Below are positions 34,690-46,237 of a stretch of 64,000 nt of DNA, piece after piece. The position numbers were made by a program, and so were the translations under genes. The notes under the pieces were generated by a model. It saw only the letters and a list, made by a program, of their open reading frames with translations, was not told the DNA's origin and did no database searches. This DNA is from Odobenus rosmarus divergens (Eukaryota; Chordata; Mammalia; Carnivora; Odobenidae). The DNA lies in the NCBI RefSeq assembly GCF_000321225.1, contig NW_004451010.1:1393863-1457862 (forward strand). Reading direction: 5' to 3'. How positions within the stretch are numbered: the first letter of the stretch is position 1; each line of letters starts with the position of its first letter.

Positions 34690-34880
34690 TTTTTTAAAAG
34701 ATTATTTATTTATTTGAGAGAGACACAGCGAGAGAGGGAACACAAGCAGGGGGAGTGGGAGAGGGAGAAGCAGGCTTCCCGTGGAGCAGGGAGCCCAATG
34801 CGGGGCTCGATCCCAGGACCCTGGGATCATGACCTGAGCCAAAGGCAGACGCTTAACAGCTGAGCCACTCAGGCGCCCCA
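34690..34880 (-). mobile_element. SINEC, minus strand
   Basis: It runs from TTTTTTTAAAAGATTATTTA through GAGAGAGACACAGCGAGAGA, GCAGGGAGCCCAATGCGGGG and GATCATGACCTGAGCCAAAG to CACTCAGGCGCCCC. The flanks (CCCCCCATTTTTT versus CACCCCCACTTTTA) suggest an imperfect duplication. Confidence 0.9.
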
Positions 34881-35000
34881 CCCCCACTTTTATCTGGCAA
34901 CACTGTCTTGCCAATTACCACCCTGTGGTGCCTCCCTGACAGAAAACCATTGCTTTTAAATTGGGTTTTATCATCCCTTTGCTATAGTTTATAGTTTACC

Positions 35001-35028
35001 ATATATATACATATATATATATATATAT
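35001..35028 (+). repeat. (AT)n microsatellite
   Basis: ATATATATACATATATATAT continuing to 35028, one interruption. Confidence 0.85.
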
Positions 35029-36163
35029 GCATCCCTAAAACTATTGCTTTGCTTGCTTTCCAAATTTATTAAAATGTCGTATTTCCTGTATTCCTTTCCT
35101 CTCAACATTCTGTTTCTGAAATTCAGTTATATAGTTGATTCATTTTTACTGTTCCAACCATTTTATGAATATACCACCATTGATTTGTCTATTCTCCTGT
35201 TGAGTTGTGTTCAGTTGTCTGTTAATAGAAACAGTGCTACCTCAGACATACCGCCTGCTGCTCATAGGCGTATTCCCGGGAGTCAGAGGAGATGTGCTGT
35301 CTCAGCTATACTAGACATGTCAGAAGTGTTTTCCAAAGGGATAGTATCACCCAGTGCAAGTGTTTAGGAGACCTCATTCTGCTGCTTAAAATGGTCGGAC
35401 TTTATATTTGTACCAATTGGTAGGTGTATAAATATCTCTCATTGTGATTTCCCTTTGTTTTTCCTGATTACTAATGAAATTAAGGTACATTTTGCATATT
35501 GATTGGCCATTCACATTTCCTCTTCTGTGAAAAGCTTTTCATTCCTATTGCTCATTTTCTATTGGGTTCTTTTTGTTTTTCTTACTGATTTTTAGGTGTT
35601 CTTCATGGATTCTATATACTAATTTTTAGTTAATTATATGCATGACAAATATGCCCTCTCAATTTTCGGCTTGTCTTTTTACTCGCCTAACAGTGTCTTT
35701 TGATAAAAAGAAATTCATAATTTGAATTTCTCTAATTTATCAATCTTTTCCTTTATGGTTTGAATTTTCTGGGTCTTGTTTAGAAAATACTTCCTTACCA
35801 AAAGTCAAAAATATTTTTCTATATTGACACATAAGATTTTTAAGTTTTTTCTTTTCACATTTAAATCTTCATTTCACCTGGACTTTATTTTACATATGAT
35901 GTGAGGGAGGAATCCAGTATCATTTTTATTTAATATGGATAAACTCTTGTTCCCACACTATTGAACAGTTCATTTCCTGCCGTCCCCGCTGCGTCTGCCG
36001 ACTGCTCTAGAGCGTCAGTAGATCAGTCATGATGTAGTTATGGATCTGTCTCTGGGCTCACCACTCTTCCCTTTGGTCTACTTGTCTATTCTTGTTCCAA
36101 CAACACATTGTCTTATTTAAATAGATTTATCAATCTTACTATTTGGCAGGACCACCCCATCTT

Positions 36164-36205
36164 ACACACACACACATGCACACACACACACACACACACA
36201 CACAC
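36164..36205 (+). repeat. (CA)n microsatellite
   Basis: About twenty CA units with one ATG interruption, inside the old LINE-1. Confidence 0.9.
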
Positions 36206-37113
36206 CTTGTTCTTATTCCTCAAGAGTATCTGAGTGTCTTAACTATTTGTGGGCCTTTGCTCTTCTGTGTAAATTTTGGAACCAATTAATAAGGCCTAGG
36301 ATAAACTGTTGAGATATCGATTTTAATTGCACTGAATTTGGGGAGAGTTGACATATTTATATTGAGTTTCTCTACCTATGAACGTGGTATATCTGTGTGT
36401 TAGTTTTGGTCTTCTTTAATGTCATTCAGTAAAGTTTTTCTCCATACAGGTCTTGCCTTTATTTTCTTATAGTTTTGTTTCTATTGTAATGGTATCTTTA
36501 AAAAATTCTATTACTATGATTTTTATGGCTGCCATATGGAAATGCCATTGGTCTTGTATACTTAGCCACTTTGCTAAATTATCTTCTCAATTCTACTAAT
36601 TTGACTATAGGTTCTTTTGAATATTCTCTATGGGCATCATATCTATCTGCTAATATTATCTTATTCCTTCTTTTCCAATTTGTATACCTTTTATTTCTTT
36701 TTTACATTTTACTCATGCAACTAGAATAATGTTGTATACAACAATGACATTGGACATCCTCAACTTATTCCTGATTTTAAAGGGAAGACTTGTAAGTTTT
36801 ACTAGGAGGAATGATATTTGCCATAAGTGTTTGTTTTTGGCTTTTATCTTGTTAAAAATTACCTTCTTAATTATAATCTTCAGAATTTCTATCACAAATT
36901 AGGTTGCTTTTACTCAAATGCTTTTTCTGCATCTACTGAGATTATCAAATGGTTTTCCTCATCTGGTGTGTTAATGTAATGAATTAAATGAATTATTTTG
37001 ATAATGTTAACCCAACATTGCATTCCCAGGATAAAGCCAATTTAGTATGATGGGTTATTTTTTTCATACTCTGCTGCTGGATTGGTAGTTGTTTAGAATA
37101 GTTTGGGTTTTTT

Positions 37114-37139
37114 TGTTTGTTTTGTTTTGTTTTGTTTTG
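37114..37139 (+). repeat. (GTTTT)n short tandem repeat
   Basis: Five or so GTTTT/GTTT units inside the old LINE-1. Confidence 0.75.
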
Positions 37140-37255
37140 CATTTTTGCTTATGAATAAAATTAACCTGTAATTTTCCTTTCTAGTTCTGTTTTGATTTTA
37201 GGATCAGTGTTAGCCTAATCTCATAAGATGAGTTGGAGGAATTTAAGATTGCTAC

Positions 37256-39250
37256 AAGAGGATGTTCAATTAAGTTTCAACTGAAGTACAAAGATTCAAG
37301 ATATAAGCTTCCAAAGTGAGATGATAGGCCAAGATAGTTTTTTCAAAAGACATATCTAGGAACTAGTTCCTTGACATTAACAACTCCTCATCCCTTCAAG
37401 CATGTAAATGGCTTGGTAGAGGGAGTGTGATGGGAATTTTGCAAGTAGATTTCTTTGGCAAACATGACTGCTCTGAATTGAGACAGAGAAGGGGGATTCA
37501 GTAGTTCCCCTTAGTCCCCTACAACAGGCAGGTCTAGTGGACTTGTGTCAGGCTCTCATCTGAAACACAAAAGGCAACAGCAGGGCTGGCTAGCTGCTTT
37601 GGTGTTGGAGTGAAAGAAAGGTGCTCCGGGGCTTGAGTCAGTCGGCATTCCCCAAATTTGCCTGGGCAAAGAATCCATGAGTGTTTCTTTGGCTCAAATA
37701 CAGCCAGATGCATACAAAGGAGCTGGCATGGGGTCATCTTATATTGTCTCAAGTAGAGTTGGGTCATTTGGAGAGGTAACACGTTTCTTTACAGGAGAAG
37801 CTGGATGCTTCTTATTTGGCCATTAAGTGGAGGTTAATAAGCAACTCCCAGAATACAGTGTATTCATAGATCAAAGGAGATCAGCAGTGATGGGGTAAGA
37901 AAATAGGTTTGCCAAAGTTCACATGAAAACCATCCATGAGAAAGAATCAGCTTCAAATACCCAGCAGGTCCAGAGAGAGCAAAGCATTCTAATAACAGTA
38001 CCAGTTAAGTAAGGGCTTTCTGTTCCCTTCCTTTTCTATCTCCCCAAGCTGGAGAGGATCAGAAAAGCAGTGAGTGAATGGGGGTGTGTCATTTGTTAAA
38101 AGTCCACCCTTTTTTCCCTCTGCTCTGGGATGCTAAGGTCACCCTCCTGCAAACCGTGTGTCTGCTTTACCAGCTATTCCCTGTTGGGCTCTGGCAGTCA
38201 AGGAGCTGGTTGGGGACTGGAAGGCCGGAGGAGTGGAAGGGGTGTGCTCCTCCCTGCTTCCTTCCTGTCTGGTCCCTGTGAGTGTTCCCTTAGCACAGCT
38301 TCTTCACCCCATCGGGGGCAATTCCTTCCATAGCTGCAGCCAGTCCAATTTACGGTTTCAGCAAGACTTGTAAGACCAGGCTCAGCACATCCGCCCCTTC
38401 ATCCCGAGACAGGACTACGTCCTCTTCAGAGTTTGGGTCCAGCCTCATGAACTCCTTCCTCTGAGCTCAGGAACAGCAGCACCAGCCAAGCATCACTTCC
38501 TCCTCAAGATCCAGGATTTCAGCTCTGTGGGGTCCTTTAGTCTGTAGTTTGAAGTTTCAAGAATTTTAACATCTTTCTTTTATTCCCTCAGCCCTGGGGA
38601 TGGTAGCTTCTGCTTGAAATTGCTATACTTACAATACCTTAGAATTTTCTTCTTGTCTCATTAGTCATCTGGTTAGTGACTTCAATTTAGTTAATAGTTT
38701 TTTACATTAATTTTGTTCTCAAATCACTGGTGTAATTTCAGTTTCTTGATTGAACCCTGACTTATAGATGGGGCAGTGGTGGTGGTGGTGGGGTGGGAGT
38801 TGGGGGGTGATTGGAAATGTGGGAGAGAAAAAGAGAAGAGACTGACTCCATTTCCTTCCCCCAAAACAGGTGGTCAATCTGCCACAGCCCTGGGGGAAGA
38901 GAAGTCTTAACTTTTAAATTGAAAGCCTATCTTATATTGTACTGGATATTTTAAGTTACTAATTTGAGTCTGGGTTTGTGTCTATAGGTTAAGACAGGCA
39001 TTTCTATTACTCGATAATAACCTAAAAAGTCCAGGGGCTTGCCTCAGTTTTCATCCAATGGCAGAGGAAGGATTACCTTCACTGAGAAGATTTAAAGAGA
39101 CAGTAGGAGATAGCAGTGTAGTAACTTCCCTGATCACATCCCATAAATCCTGCTTATTTAGCATACTGGTTATAATCTGAGGCTGTAATTGAAATGTCTC
39201 CTAGAACTCATAAATAAAACCCTCAAAGCATAGGATTTCTTTCACGGGAA
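37256..39250. other. About 2 kb of unexplained sequence inside an old LINE-1
   Basis: On both sides the minus-strand LINE-1 ORF2 sequence is recognisable and the two ends would join with only a few hundred bases missing, so this segment looks like an insertion. Its part at about 38000-38770 has an old LTR-like end (TTCTTGATTGAACCCTGACTTATAG). No coding frame, tail or duplication was recognised. A (GGT)n patch lies near 38775-38790. Confidence 0.4.
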
Positions 39251-39975
39251 GATTTTTACTGCTGATTATGCAGGCTCTCTATTTCTTTTTTAGTCAGTTT
39301 TGGTAAGTATATTTTTCTGGAATTTTTCCATTTAAAATGTAAGTTCCCTGGTTAGCTTTCTATAAAAGACCAACCCTAAAGGCCCTCGTTGGCAACCCTG
39401 TCAGGACCCCTCTCACTCTTGAGAGTTTTTTCTGTATCTTCACTTAATAAACTTCAATTGCTATACTCAAAAAATAAATAAGTAAATAAATAAAATGTAC
39501 ATCTTCAAACTTATTGGCATAAGATTTTTCTATCTTGTATCTCTTATATTTGTGATCTTTGTGTATTCTTCTTTTTTATTCCTAATATTATGTGTGTCTT
39601 GTCTCTATTTTTTTTAATTTCCGTATTCATTCTTCCTAGGGGTTCATCTCTTCGGAGACCCAAACTTTAGCTTTGATGATCATCATTATTGTCTCTGATA
39701 CCTGTTTCTTTAAGGTTATTATTTTCTTCTTTTTACTTTCATTGGGAATATTCTGTTATTTTGTTTCTCCCTTCTTACATTTGATTCCCCTCTTATTAAT
39801 TTTAAACTTTTCTTACTTTTCCAAAGAAATATTTAAAGCTATAAATTTTCTTTTATGTGTACTTTGGACAACTCATCATCATCTTCTGTCGCAGCATATT
39901 TCCCCTTGATCTGAATGAGTTCACTACATACTGTAAATTTTGAGTGTAGTGTCAGACAGTTCTTATTTTTCATAC
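39251..39975 (-). mobile_element. Continuation of the old LINE-1 ORF2, minus strand
   Basis: Reversed L1 landmarks GCTCTCTATTTCTTTTTTAG, TTTTTCTGGAATTTTTCCAT, AAACTTATTGGCATAAGATT, CAAACTTTAGCTTTGATGAT and AAAGCTATAAATTTTCTTTT continue the element that breaks off at 37255. It is interrupted by the small insertion at 39342-39490. Confidence 0.7.
39342..39490 (+). mobile_element. Short retroposed LTR-like sequence with A-rich tail
   Basis: About 149 bp inserted into the old LINE-1 and flanked by a perfect 9-bp duplication TAAAATGTA (39333-39341 and 39491-39499). It contains TATAAAA (about 39361), a pyrimidine-rich stretch, AATAAA in TTCACTTAATAAACTTCAAT (about 39446), and then an AATAAATAAGTAAATAAATA tail. 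The order TATA box, short leader and poly-A signal resembles the U3-R part of a class I endogenous retrovirus LTR. The A-tail and duplication length point to copying by LINE-1 machinery rather than retroviral integration. It has no coding capacity. Confidence 0.6.
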
Positions 39976-39994
39976 TTTATGATTTCTTTTAGTT

Positions 39995-40405
39995 GATGTG
40001 TTTAATTTTTAAGCTCTTTATTGAAGCATAATATAGAAAATGTAAACGTATATACGTAAAACAAAGAAAAATGCACATGTCATAAGTGTATAGCTTGAAA
40101 AAGTTTCACAAACCGTATACACCCATGTATCCATAGATTAGGATTTAAACACAGAGATATAATGAGCACTCTTTTTTATTGAGGTGGAAATTCATACAAA
40201 GTTAACCATATTGAAGTGTACAATTCATATAAAGTTAATCAGATTGAAGTGCACTCACAATGTTGTACAACTACCACCTCTGTCTAGTTCCAGCACATTT
40301 TCATTACCTCCAGAGAAAACCCCAGACCCATTAGGTAGTCACTCCCCACTCCCCTCTCCTCCCAGCCCCTGGCAACCACAATCTGCTTTCTGTCTCCGGA
40401 TTTTA
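39995..40405 (-). mobile_element. L1M 3'-end piece(s), minus strand, nested
   Basis: TTATTGAAGCATAATATAGA, then a second TTTTTTATTGAGGTGGAAATTCATA start, ACAATGTTGTACAACTACCA, GTTCCAGCACATTTTCATTA and CCCCTGGCAACCACAATCTG are the reversed 3' end of old L1M elements. There appear to be two starts, so two fragments may be nested. Confidence 0.7.
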
Positions 40406-40765
40406 ATTGTGCTTTTAAATTTCTAAATGTATAGTGGTTTCAAGGTATAAGTTTTACTGATTTCTAACTTAATTGTGATGCAATCTTATGATACTGATTC
40501 TTTGAAATTTGTTGAGATTTGATATTTGCTTTATGTCCTAATCCATCATCAGTTTTTATAAATGTAATATGTGATCTGGGAAAGAAAGCATATTCTCCAG
40601 TGGTTGAGTGCAGTGCTCTATATAAGTCCTTTATATCAAACTTGTTAATTATATTGTTCAAAATCTTTATAACTTCACTGAATATTTTTGGCTGTTTGAT
40701 CTATCAGTTACTAAGAAATATGTGTTAAATCTCTCACTCTAATCAAGGAATTGTCAATTACTCCT
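40406..40765 (-). mobile_element. Old LINE-1 ORF2, upstream part, minus strand
   Basis: TTTGAAATTTGTTGAGATTT, GTAATATGTGATCTGGGAAA, AAGCATATTCTCCAGTGGTT, TTTTTGGCTGTTTGATCTAT and ATCAAGGAATTGTCAATTAC are reversed L1 ORF2 landmarks. They plausibly belong to the same element as 35040-39975. Confidence 0.65.
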
Positions 40766-42244
40766 TGAAGTACTGTCAGTTCTTACTTTCATGATAGACT
40801 TTTCAGATAACACAGAGAGGCACTAATCAAAGCAGAAACTTCAAATGTGCTACATTTGCAAAAAGACTAACAGCTGCCTCAGTCTTTTCTGCCATATTAA
40901 CCCAGTTTGGTCAGAGTCTTCCTGGAACAAGGTGGCCCTGCTGTCACTCTGTCTCCCGCCCCTTCTTTTCCTTTCTTCCATTCTAGAAATTCATCTATTT
41001 AAAATTAAAAGAATGGTCTAAGATGATGTTGAATAAAAATACTCTAGATCCTTGGGATTTCCTTATTTCATTTCAGCAATAGAGTTAACATTTCAGCAAA
41101 ATTATTGTTCCACTAACCACCACACAACCTCATGGCTTGCATTGTCCACAAGGGTCTCTGTGCACCAAAGGCGGTATTAGGTCGGGGCTGGACTGGGCAC
41201 CGTTGGCATCTCATGTCTGTGTATTCTCCAGGGTTGTGCTGCCTCTTCATCAGGCAGTAAATGATGAATAATGAGTCCGTCCACACCGGGGGAAGCCTCT
41301 GTTCATTTGCTACCTTAGAACAGGAAAAAGAAGCATATGTAATGAATCGTTGGGCTGGGTCCAGCATCTTTATTCCTCATTACCTTCTACATCGAACACA
41401 ATTGCTAATTGAAATAATTACTGTCTTTACCTGGTAGCAACATTTTATTTTGCTTATAAGACAGGCTGACTGATGTGCTTTGAGAAAGCAGTGAAACCTC
41501 TATCACTGAGCTTGGATTCATTTCCCTTAGCAGATGATTTCAATAACTTCACATCATTTTTCATCTGGCAAGTCAAGGGAAGCCAAGTTTTGAGAGAAAT
41601 AAAGCTTGTTCCTTGGAGTGGAACAATGCCAGGGAAGGTGAAACAACTTCATTTTCCACACAGACGTGTGGGCCCTTCTAGAGTTTGCACAGGGAGCTGC
41701 CTGGATTTGCTCAAATCAGCTGGTGGTGCTCACACTAATTGGCCGGTTGAAATGGGCTGGTCAGCTGGCAGCTGTTTGGGCCGCTCCAATGGCCCTGGGG
41801 TTGCTGATTCATTTCTCTCCCTCAGACTGAATGGCCTATTATTTGAAAGGGTGAATGGAGCCAACCCAGTTTGCTCCAACTTGCTGTGGGTGACCTAGGA
41901 AGCAGGCCACCTCTCCGGTGTTTCTCCTGAACTTTGAAGAAGTCATTTGCACCTTAGTACAATAAACCACTGCCACATCTGGTGCCCTTGGGAGCCTGGA
42001 GGTGAGAGATGACCAGGAGTTCTGCAGGGACAGCACATAGTATGAGGAAAAGATAACACCCTGAGGTGTGTGAACCGGTCAGCTGATATACCTTACAGTA
42101 TTTTTTTGGATTTGTTACCCCACCCAGGATTAACCTCCTCCTACTCATTTTCCAGAACTGAGGAGCAGTGGCAAAGAAAAGGACCGTGGAGCAGATGATG
42201 CCAGCTATTGTGGTAATTAACACTTTCATATTCATTTACACAGC
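40766..42244. other. Intergenic sequence without recognised repeats
   Basis: About 1.5 kb free of named transposons. A 141-codon plus-strand frame at 41473-41898 and overlapping minus-strand frames have no recognisable domain. Homeodomain-like words (TTGCTAATTGAAATAATTAC at about 41403) occur. It could be conserved non-coding DNA. Confidence 0.45.
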
Positions 42245-42440
42245 CTTGAATGCATCTAGCCAATCAATGAATGCATCTAGATATATTTACTGAATGTCTG
42301 TGATACAGAAGGAATGGTGCTAAGTGCTGTGAGGGAAATAAATAGAAATCTAAGAAGATCCACTGCCCTCAAACTCTTTTTAGGCTAATGAGGGGGCCCA
42401 GACATAAACCCTAAAACATTAAAGAACAATACAGGGATTC
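42245..42440 (-). repeat. LINE-2 3' end, minus strand
   Basis: CAATCAATGAATGCATCTAG, TTTACTGAATGTCTGTGATA, AATGGTGCTAAGTGCTGTGA, CACTGCCCTCAAACTCTTTT and CAGACATAAACCCTAAAACA match the reversed LINE-2 terminus. Confidence 0.65.
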
Positions 42441-42549
42441 AGAGAGACCAAAGTAATATACATTAAGAAAATGCCAAACTCATTTCTCACAGTAGGTCAA
42501 TTTCTATCCACCTCCAGAGGTGTAAATGGCTTGAATCTTCAACAGAACT

Positions 42550-42645
42550 GTCTCTGGTAATAATAATGAACATAGGCGACATTACTGAGGGCTCACTGAA
42601 GATAGAGCATTTGTAAGCACTTTACCCATTATTTTATTTCACTTT
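42550..42645 (-). repeat. MIR fragment, minus strand
   Basis: ACTGAGGGCTCACTGAAGAT, TTTGTAAGCACTTTACCCAT and TATTTTATTTCA resemble the reversed MIR 3' half. Confidence 0.5.
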
Positions 42646-43091
42646 TAGAAAAATCATTAAAATGTAGCAAAAATCTTAAAGAGTGAAACATGATTCAAGT
42701 TTAAAACTAGATGTTACAATAAACACTTTGAACTTCAGCCTTGGCCCAGTTTGTGTCAAAGCCTGGAACTAAGATTCTTCTTTATCTTATAACATGAAGC
42801 CTGTTGCATCTGAGAAGCTGATTCAAGTCCAGGCCACAGTAGTGATATAGACCCATAAGTGTACAATAGGACTATGTACTCCAGGGCGCTGGGCATGTTC
42901 CCACTTGTGACACTGCATTGTAGGGGGCTAAGGGCAGGAGGCAGCAACAAACCCTTGTTAATAAGAAAGCTTCATGGAAGAGAAGGCCTTTCAAAGAGAA
43001 GTCAAAAGCTCTATTTACAGATTAGGAACGAAGGTAGAGATTGAAAATTTCACCCTATAAGCTTTCAACCCAGTATTTCAAGATTAGATAT
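42646..43091. other. Intergenic sequence, nothing recognised
   Basis: No gene is visible. Words near 42800-42860 (AAGCTGATTCAAGTCCAGGC) hint at a degraded repeat. Confidence 0.35.
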
Positions 43092-43107
43092 CCATTATCA
43101 AACTAGT

Positions 43108-43293
43108 ATTTTTTTAAGATTTTATTTATTTGAGAGAGAAAGAGCATGAGAGAGAGCACAGAGTGGGGGAGGGGAGGGGCAGAGGGAGAGACAGAAGCAG
43201 ACTCCTGCTGAGCAGGGGCTTGATCCCAGGACCCTGGGACCATGACCTGAGCCAAAGGCAGACCCTTAACCAACTGAGCCACCCAGGTGCCCC
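43108..43293 (-). mobile_element. SINEC, minus strand
   Basis: It runs from TTTTTTTAAGATTTTATTTATTTGAGAGAG through GAGCAGGGGCTTGATCCCAG to CTGAGCCACCCAGGTGCCC. It is flanked by a perfect 16-bp duplication CCATTATCAAACTAGT (43092-43107 and 43294-43309). Confidence 0.95.
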
Positions 43294-43484
43294 CCATTAT
43301 CAAACTAGTTTAACAAAGGAGCAACTTGGATCTAATATGGCTCAAACATTTCCTTGGAATATCAGAGTATAAAACTATGATCTTTATAGCTTGACTTGTT
43401 AGTGTTCTCAGGAGGCTTCCTCTGGGGTAGTACAATAAGGAGCAAATAAGATGTAAAACTGAGCACATCACCCATTTGCTTCAG

Positions 43485-43705
43485 AATCTTGCCCTTAAGG
43501 ATCAGTCAGGCCCCATCTCCTCCAGGAAGTCAAGGTTGAATTACATGCCCTCCTCTTGCTTCCATTTATTGCAGTTGTGTTTCTGGATGTGACTTAAACC
43601 TAGACTTTATGTTCCCTAAGGGTAGAGACATATCTTACTCATTTCGTATCCCTAGCACTTGGCATAGAGCTTGACACATAGTAGGTGCTCAACAGATGTT
43701 CAGGA
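43485..43705 (+). repeat. LINE-2 3' end, plus strand
   Basis: CCTCCAGGAAGTCAAGGTTG, GTAGAGACATATCTTACTCA, ATCCCTAGCACTTGGCATAG and ACATAGTAGGTGCTCAACAG are the forward LINE-2 terminus. Confidence 0.75.
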
Positions 43706-45129
43706 AAGGTTGGTTGGGGTCCCATTTGAGGGTTTTATAGTCAAGGTCCCCTGGGAGAGGTGGGGCTAAGGTAGAGTGGGGCTGTACATGTGTCAAGTGA
43801 CTGGATGTTTGCTTTCCCCAGGGAGGAGTGTGGTGTGTCACAGATTACTTGGCCATCTCTGCCTTCCGTGGGCTAACCTCCATGCCCACTGGAGACATGC
43901 CCTACTCAAGAGGGGGCACGTAGACCCAGACCTGGCCCTCTCCCCTAGTGGGGGATGGTAAAAACGAGAGTAGGTGTTACTGACCTAAGTGGACCACCCA
44001 TGAGGATGGGGAAAGAAGAAGGTTGGAGGCTGAGTCACAGTGCAAGATGCTATGGCTGGTTGTGACCACCTGTACGGCAGTTATTGTCAGGAAGCCCAGC
44101 TTGGAAAACTGGAGAGACAGAACCCCCGAAAACCTGTGGCCCTCTGTCTGCCAGCAGTTAATAAGAATCACAATGAGAATAATAAACTTATAGAGGGCTA
44201 TCAGGCATTGGTCTAAGCACTTCATTTATTTAACAGGAAGAGCCGGGGAAGACTAGGTCCAGGTCCTCTGAAACCTGCTCACTTCTCAGAGCAGGAACCG
44301 GCACCATTTCAAGCACCTCCTCAGGGGAGGTCAAGATTAGAGTGAAGGGGGCACATGTAACCCTGAGGTTGGCCTTGAAGAATTAGAGAAGTCAGCAGCC
44401 GGTGCCCCCAACCTGACCCAGCAGCCAAGCCTCCAGTAGGCAGGGGCTTGGGGGCCTTTTCTGCACATCCCTACAAGCCCAGGGCAACTCCTTTGCTGGG
44501 GCCTTGCCAAGCAAGCCCTGGCCCCTGGAATCTGCCTGTCAGGACTAAGCACCCTGCTGGGCAAGAGTATCAATATGGATAGAGCATGGCATCTTTAAAC
44601 ATTGTACAAGAGCAGAGGGACAACCAGGTCCAAATGATAATATTTTGAAAAGCCACAGGGAGCCTCTGCTGCCGTTGAGTTAGAATTGCTCCTCTTTCAT
44701 GTGATTAAAGAAGCCCTTGTGGGTTTTTTCTTTTCCTTAGAGACATTAGCAGGGTTTCCCCCTCCTACTACAGCGCTGAATGATTTCTAAGGTTTCTAAG
44801 TGCACTGCATTTACATTTACTACTCATTGGTTCTCTAAATGAAAGGCAGACTGAAACACATTAATGAGCCTCCTGATTACTGCAGCCCTTGAGAAATTAA
44901 TTAACGACAATGCAGCATACACTTACCATCCCTCCTACTCTCTGTGACTGGAACGGCACGGAGCATCACTTTCGTCCCCACCCAACCCAGAGTCACCAAG
45001 CATCTTCAGTCGCGGAGCTGCCTTTCCTGGCACATTTTGGACTGCTTTTCCTAGGGAATGCCATTCCTTGGATAATTAAGTGATAGCGTCTTTCTCATGG
45101 CCTGGAAATTTTCCCCCCGTGAACCTGGT
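43706..45129. other. Intergenic sequence including a candidate conserved element
   Basis: No gene is visible. A diverged MIR piece lies at about 44160-44240 (TGGTCTAAGCACTTCATTTA). The stretch at about 44680-44930 is free of repeats and dense in ATTA/TAAT homeodomain-type words; it is listed as a finding. Confidence 0.45.
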
Positions 45130-45420
45130 CCCTTCCTTATACTGACAGCCAACACTTAAATGTTGCTTAATTTGTCAGGGACTGTGTGTGTACACATTTG
45201 CTTATTAAATTTCACAATAATCCTGGGGTAGGGGCTGCAGTTATCCATCTTACATTTTTCATCGTTCATCTTTATGTGTACATCTTTCACAAAGGGTGGA
45301 CTAAAGGTACCGAGATGGCAGTTAAGTCACTTAAGGTCACACAGCTAGAAAGCAGCAGAACCATGATCTGAACTCAAATGGATTGGCTCAAAATCCATCC
45401 CTTAACCACTAACCACATCT
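45130..45420 (-). repeat. MIR, minus strand
   Basis: AATTTGTCAGGGACTGTGTG, ATTTCACAATAATCCTGGGG, TTAAGTCACTTAAGGTCACA, CAGCTAGAAAGCAGCAGAAC and CATCCCTTAACCACTAACCA are in reversed MIR order. Confidence 0.78.
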
Positions 45421-46227
45421 ACAGCTACCCAGAGGTATATTTGTGTTTGGGATCATTTAAATCCAAAATGTGTATATTGAAATGGTTTCCCACTCATCAT
45501 GACTCAGTGCTCTCTGTGCTACTTCTGCCTGGAGGGATATCCTTCAATGACCTTGATTTGTCTCCCTAAGACAGTAGAAGAGCCAACACAGAGAACTTCC
45601 GTTTGGGCCTGGACGAATTCCAGGGTGATTTCATAGCATCCAGGCTTCTCACATCTAGGAGACAGGAATCGAGCTCTGCACCCAGGCTCCTCATTTGTTA
45701 ATGTGTTTCCTCTTCTCTTCTGGGGAGGAATGAAGGAGGTCTTTACAAGAAGCATACTGTCTTGTGGACATTCTCTTGTCAATGCAGAAAAGGCTGGGGA
45801 AAGTTGGCATGATTATTCCCGTTTCGTAGATGAGGACTCTGAGGCTCCAAGAGGATTACTAACTTATCTGCTCAGGATCGTGCAGAGTTTTTTTTTTTTC
45901 GTCTGACTCTGTAAAATTGCAAAGCTACTGATCCCAAATTGTTCTTTCTACCAAACTGTGCTCTGTCCATGTGGTTCTGCTGAATGAACCATTCACCGAG
46001 ATGGCTATCCTTTTATAATCACTCCTGATCTCAGGGCTACCATAAGAATGAAGCAACCTTACACATGTGAGTCCCACACGTCAGGTTCTTGAAAGAGCTG
46101 TGCAACTTTCTGGCACCTCTAGGAAGCCCTGAAAGAAAGCTAATCAGAGTAGCATTCGTGGGCATCCTGGTAGCAACCACAGAGAAGCAGCAAAGACTCA
46201 GGAGGCCACCCAAAAAGCAACTTTGAT
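45421..46227. other. Intergenic sequence with one short MIR piece
   Basis: At about 45800-45890 GATTATTCCCGTTTCGTAGATGAGG resembles a reversed MIR core. A T-run lies at 45888-45899. Nothing else was recognised. Confidence 0.45.
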
Positions 46228-46237
46228 TGAACAATAT

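Larger units (their letters stand above)
35040..37255 (-). mobile_element. Old L1M-type LINE-1, ORF2/3' part, minus strand
   Basis: Reversed L1 3' and ORF2 landmarks occur in order. They include GATTGGCCATTCACATTTCC with CTTTTCATTCCTATTGCTCA, ACCTGGACTTTATTTTACAT, GGTCTACTTGTCTATTCTTG, GCACTGAATTTGGGGAGAGT and CATTGGTCTTGTATACTTAG. Further along come GCATCTACTGAGATTATCAA and CATTGCATTCCCAGGATAAA, ending GATGAGTTGGAGGAATTTAA near 37255. It is heavily mutated with no long open frame, so it predates the SINEs. Confidence 0.8.

Noticed and set aside
36164..36205. CA arrays as CRISPR-like or regulatory arrays
   Set aside because: They are plain dinucleotide microsatellites without spacers; the same holds for 52117-52152 and 56897-56922.
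39342..39475. Functional retroviral LTR promoter
   Set aside because: The insert lacks LTR boundaries and viral coding sequence and has an A-tail with an L1-type duplication; it is treated as a small retroposed fragment.
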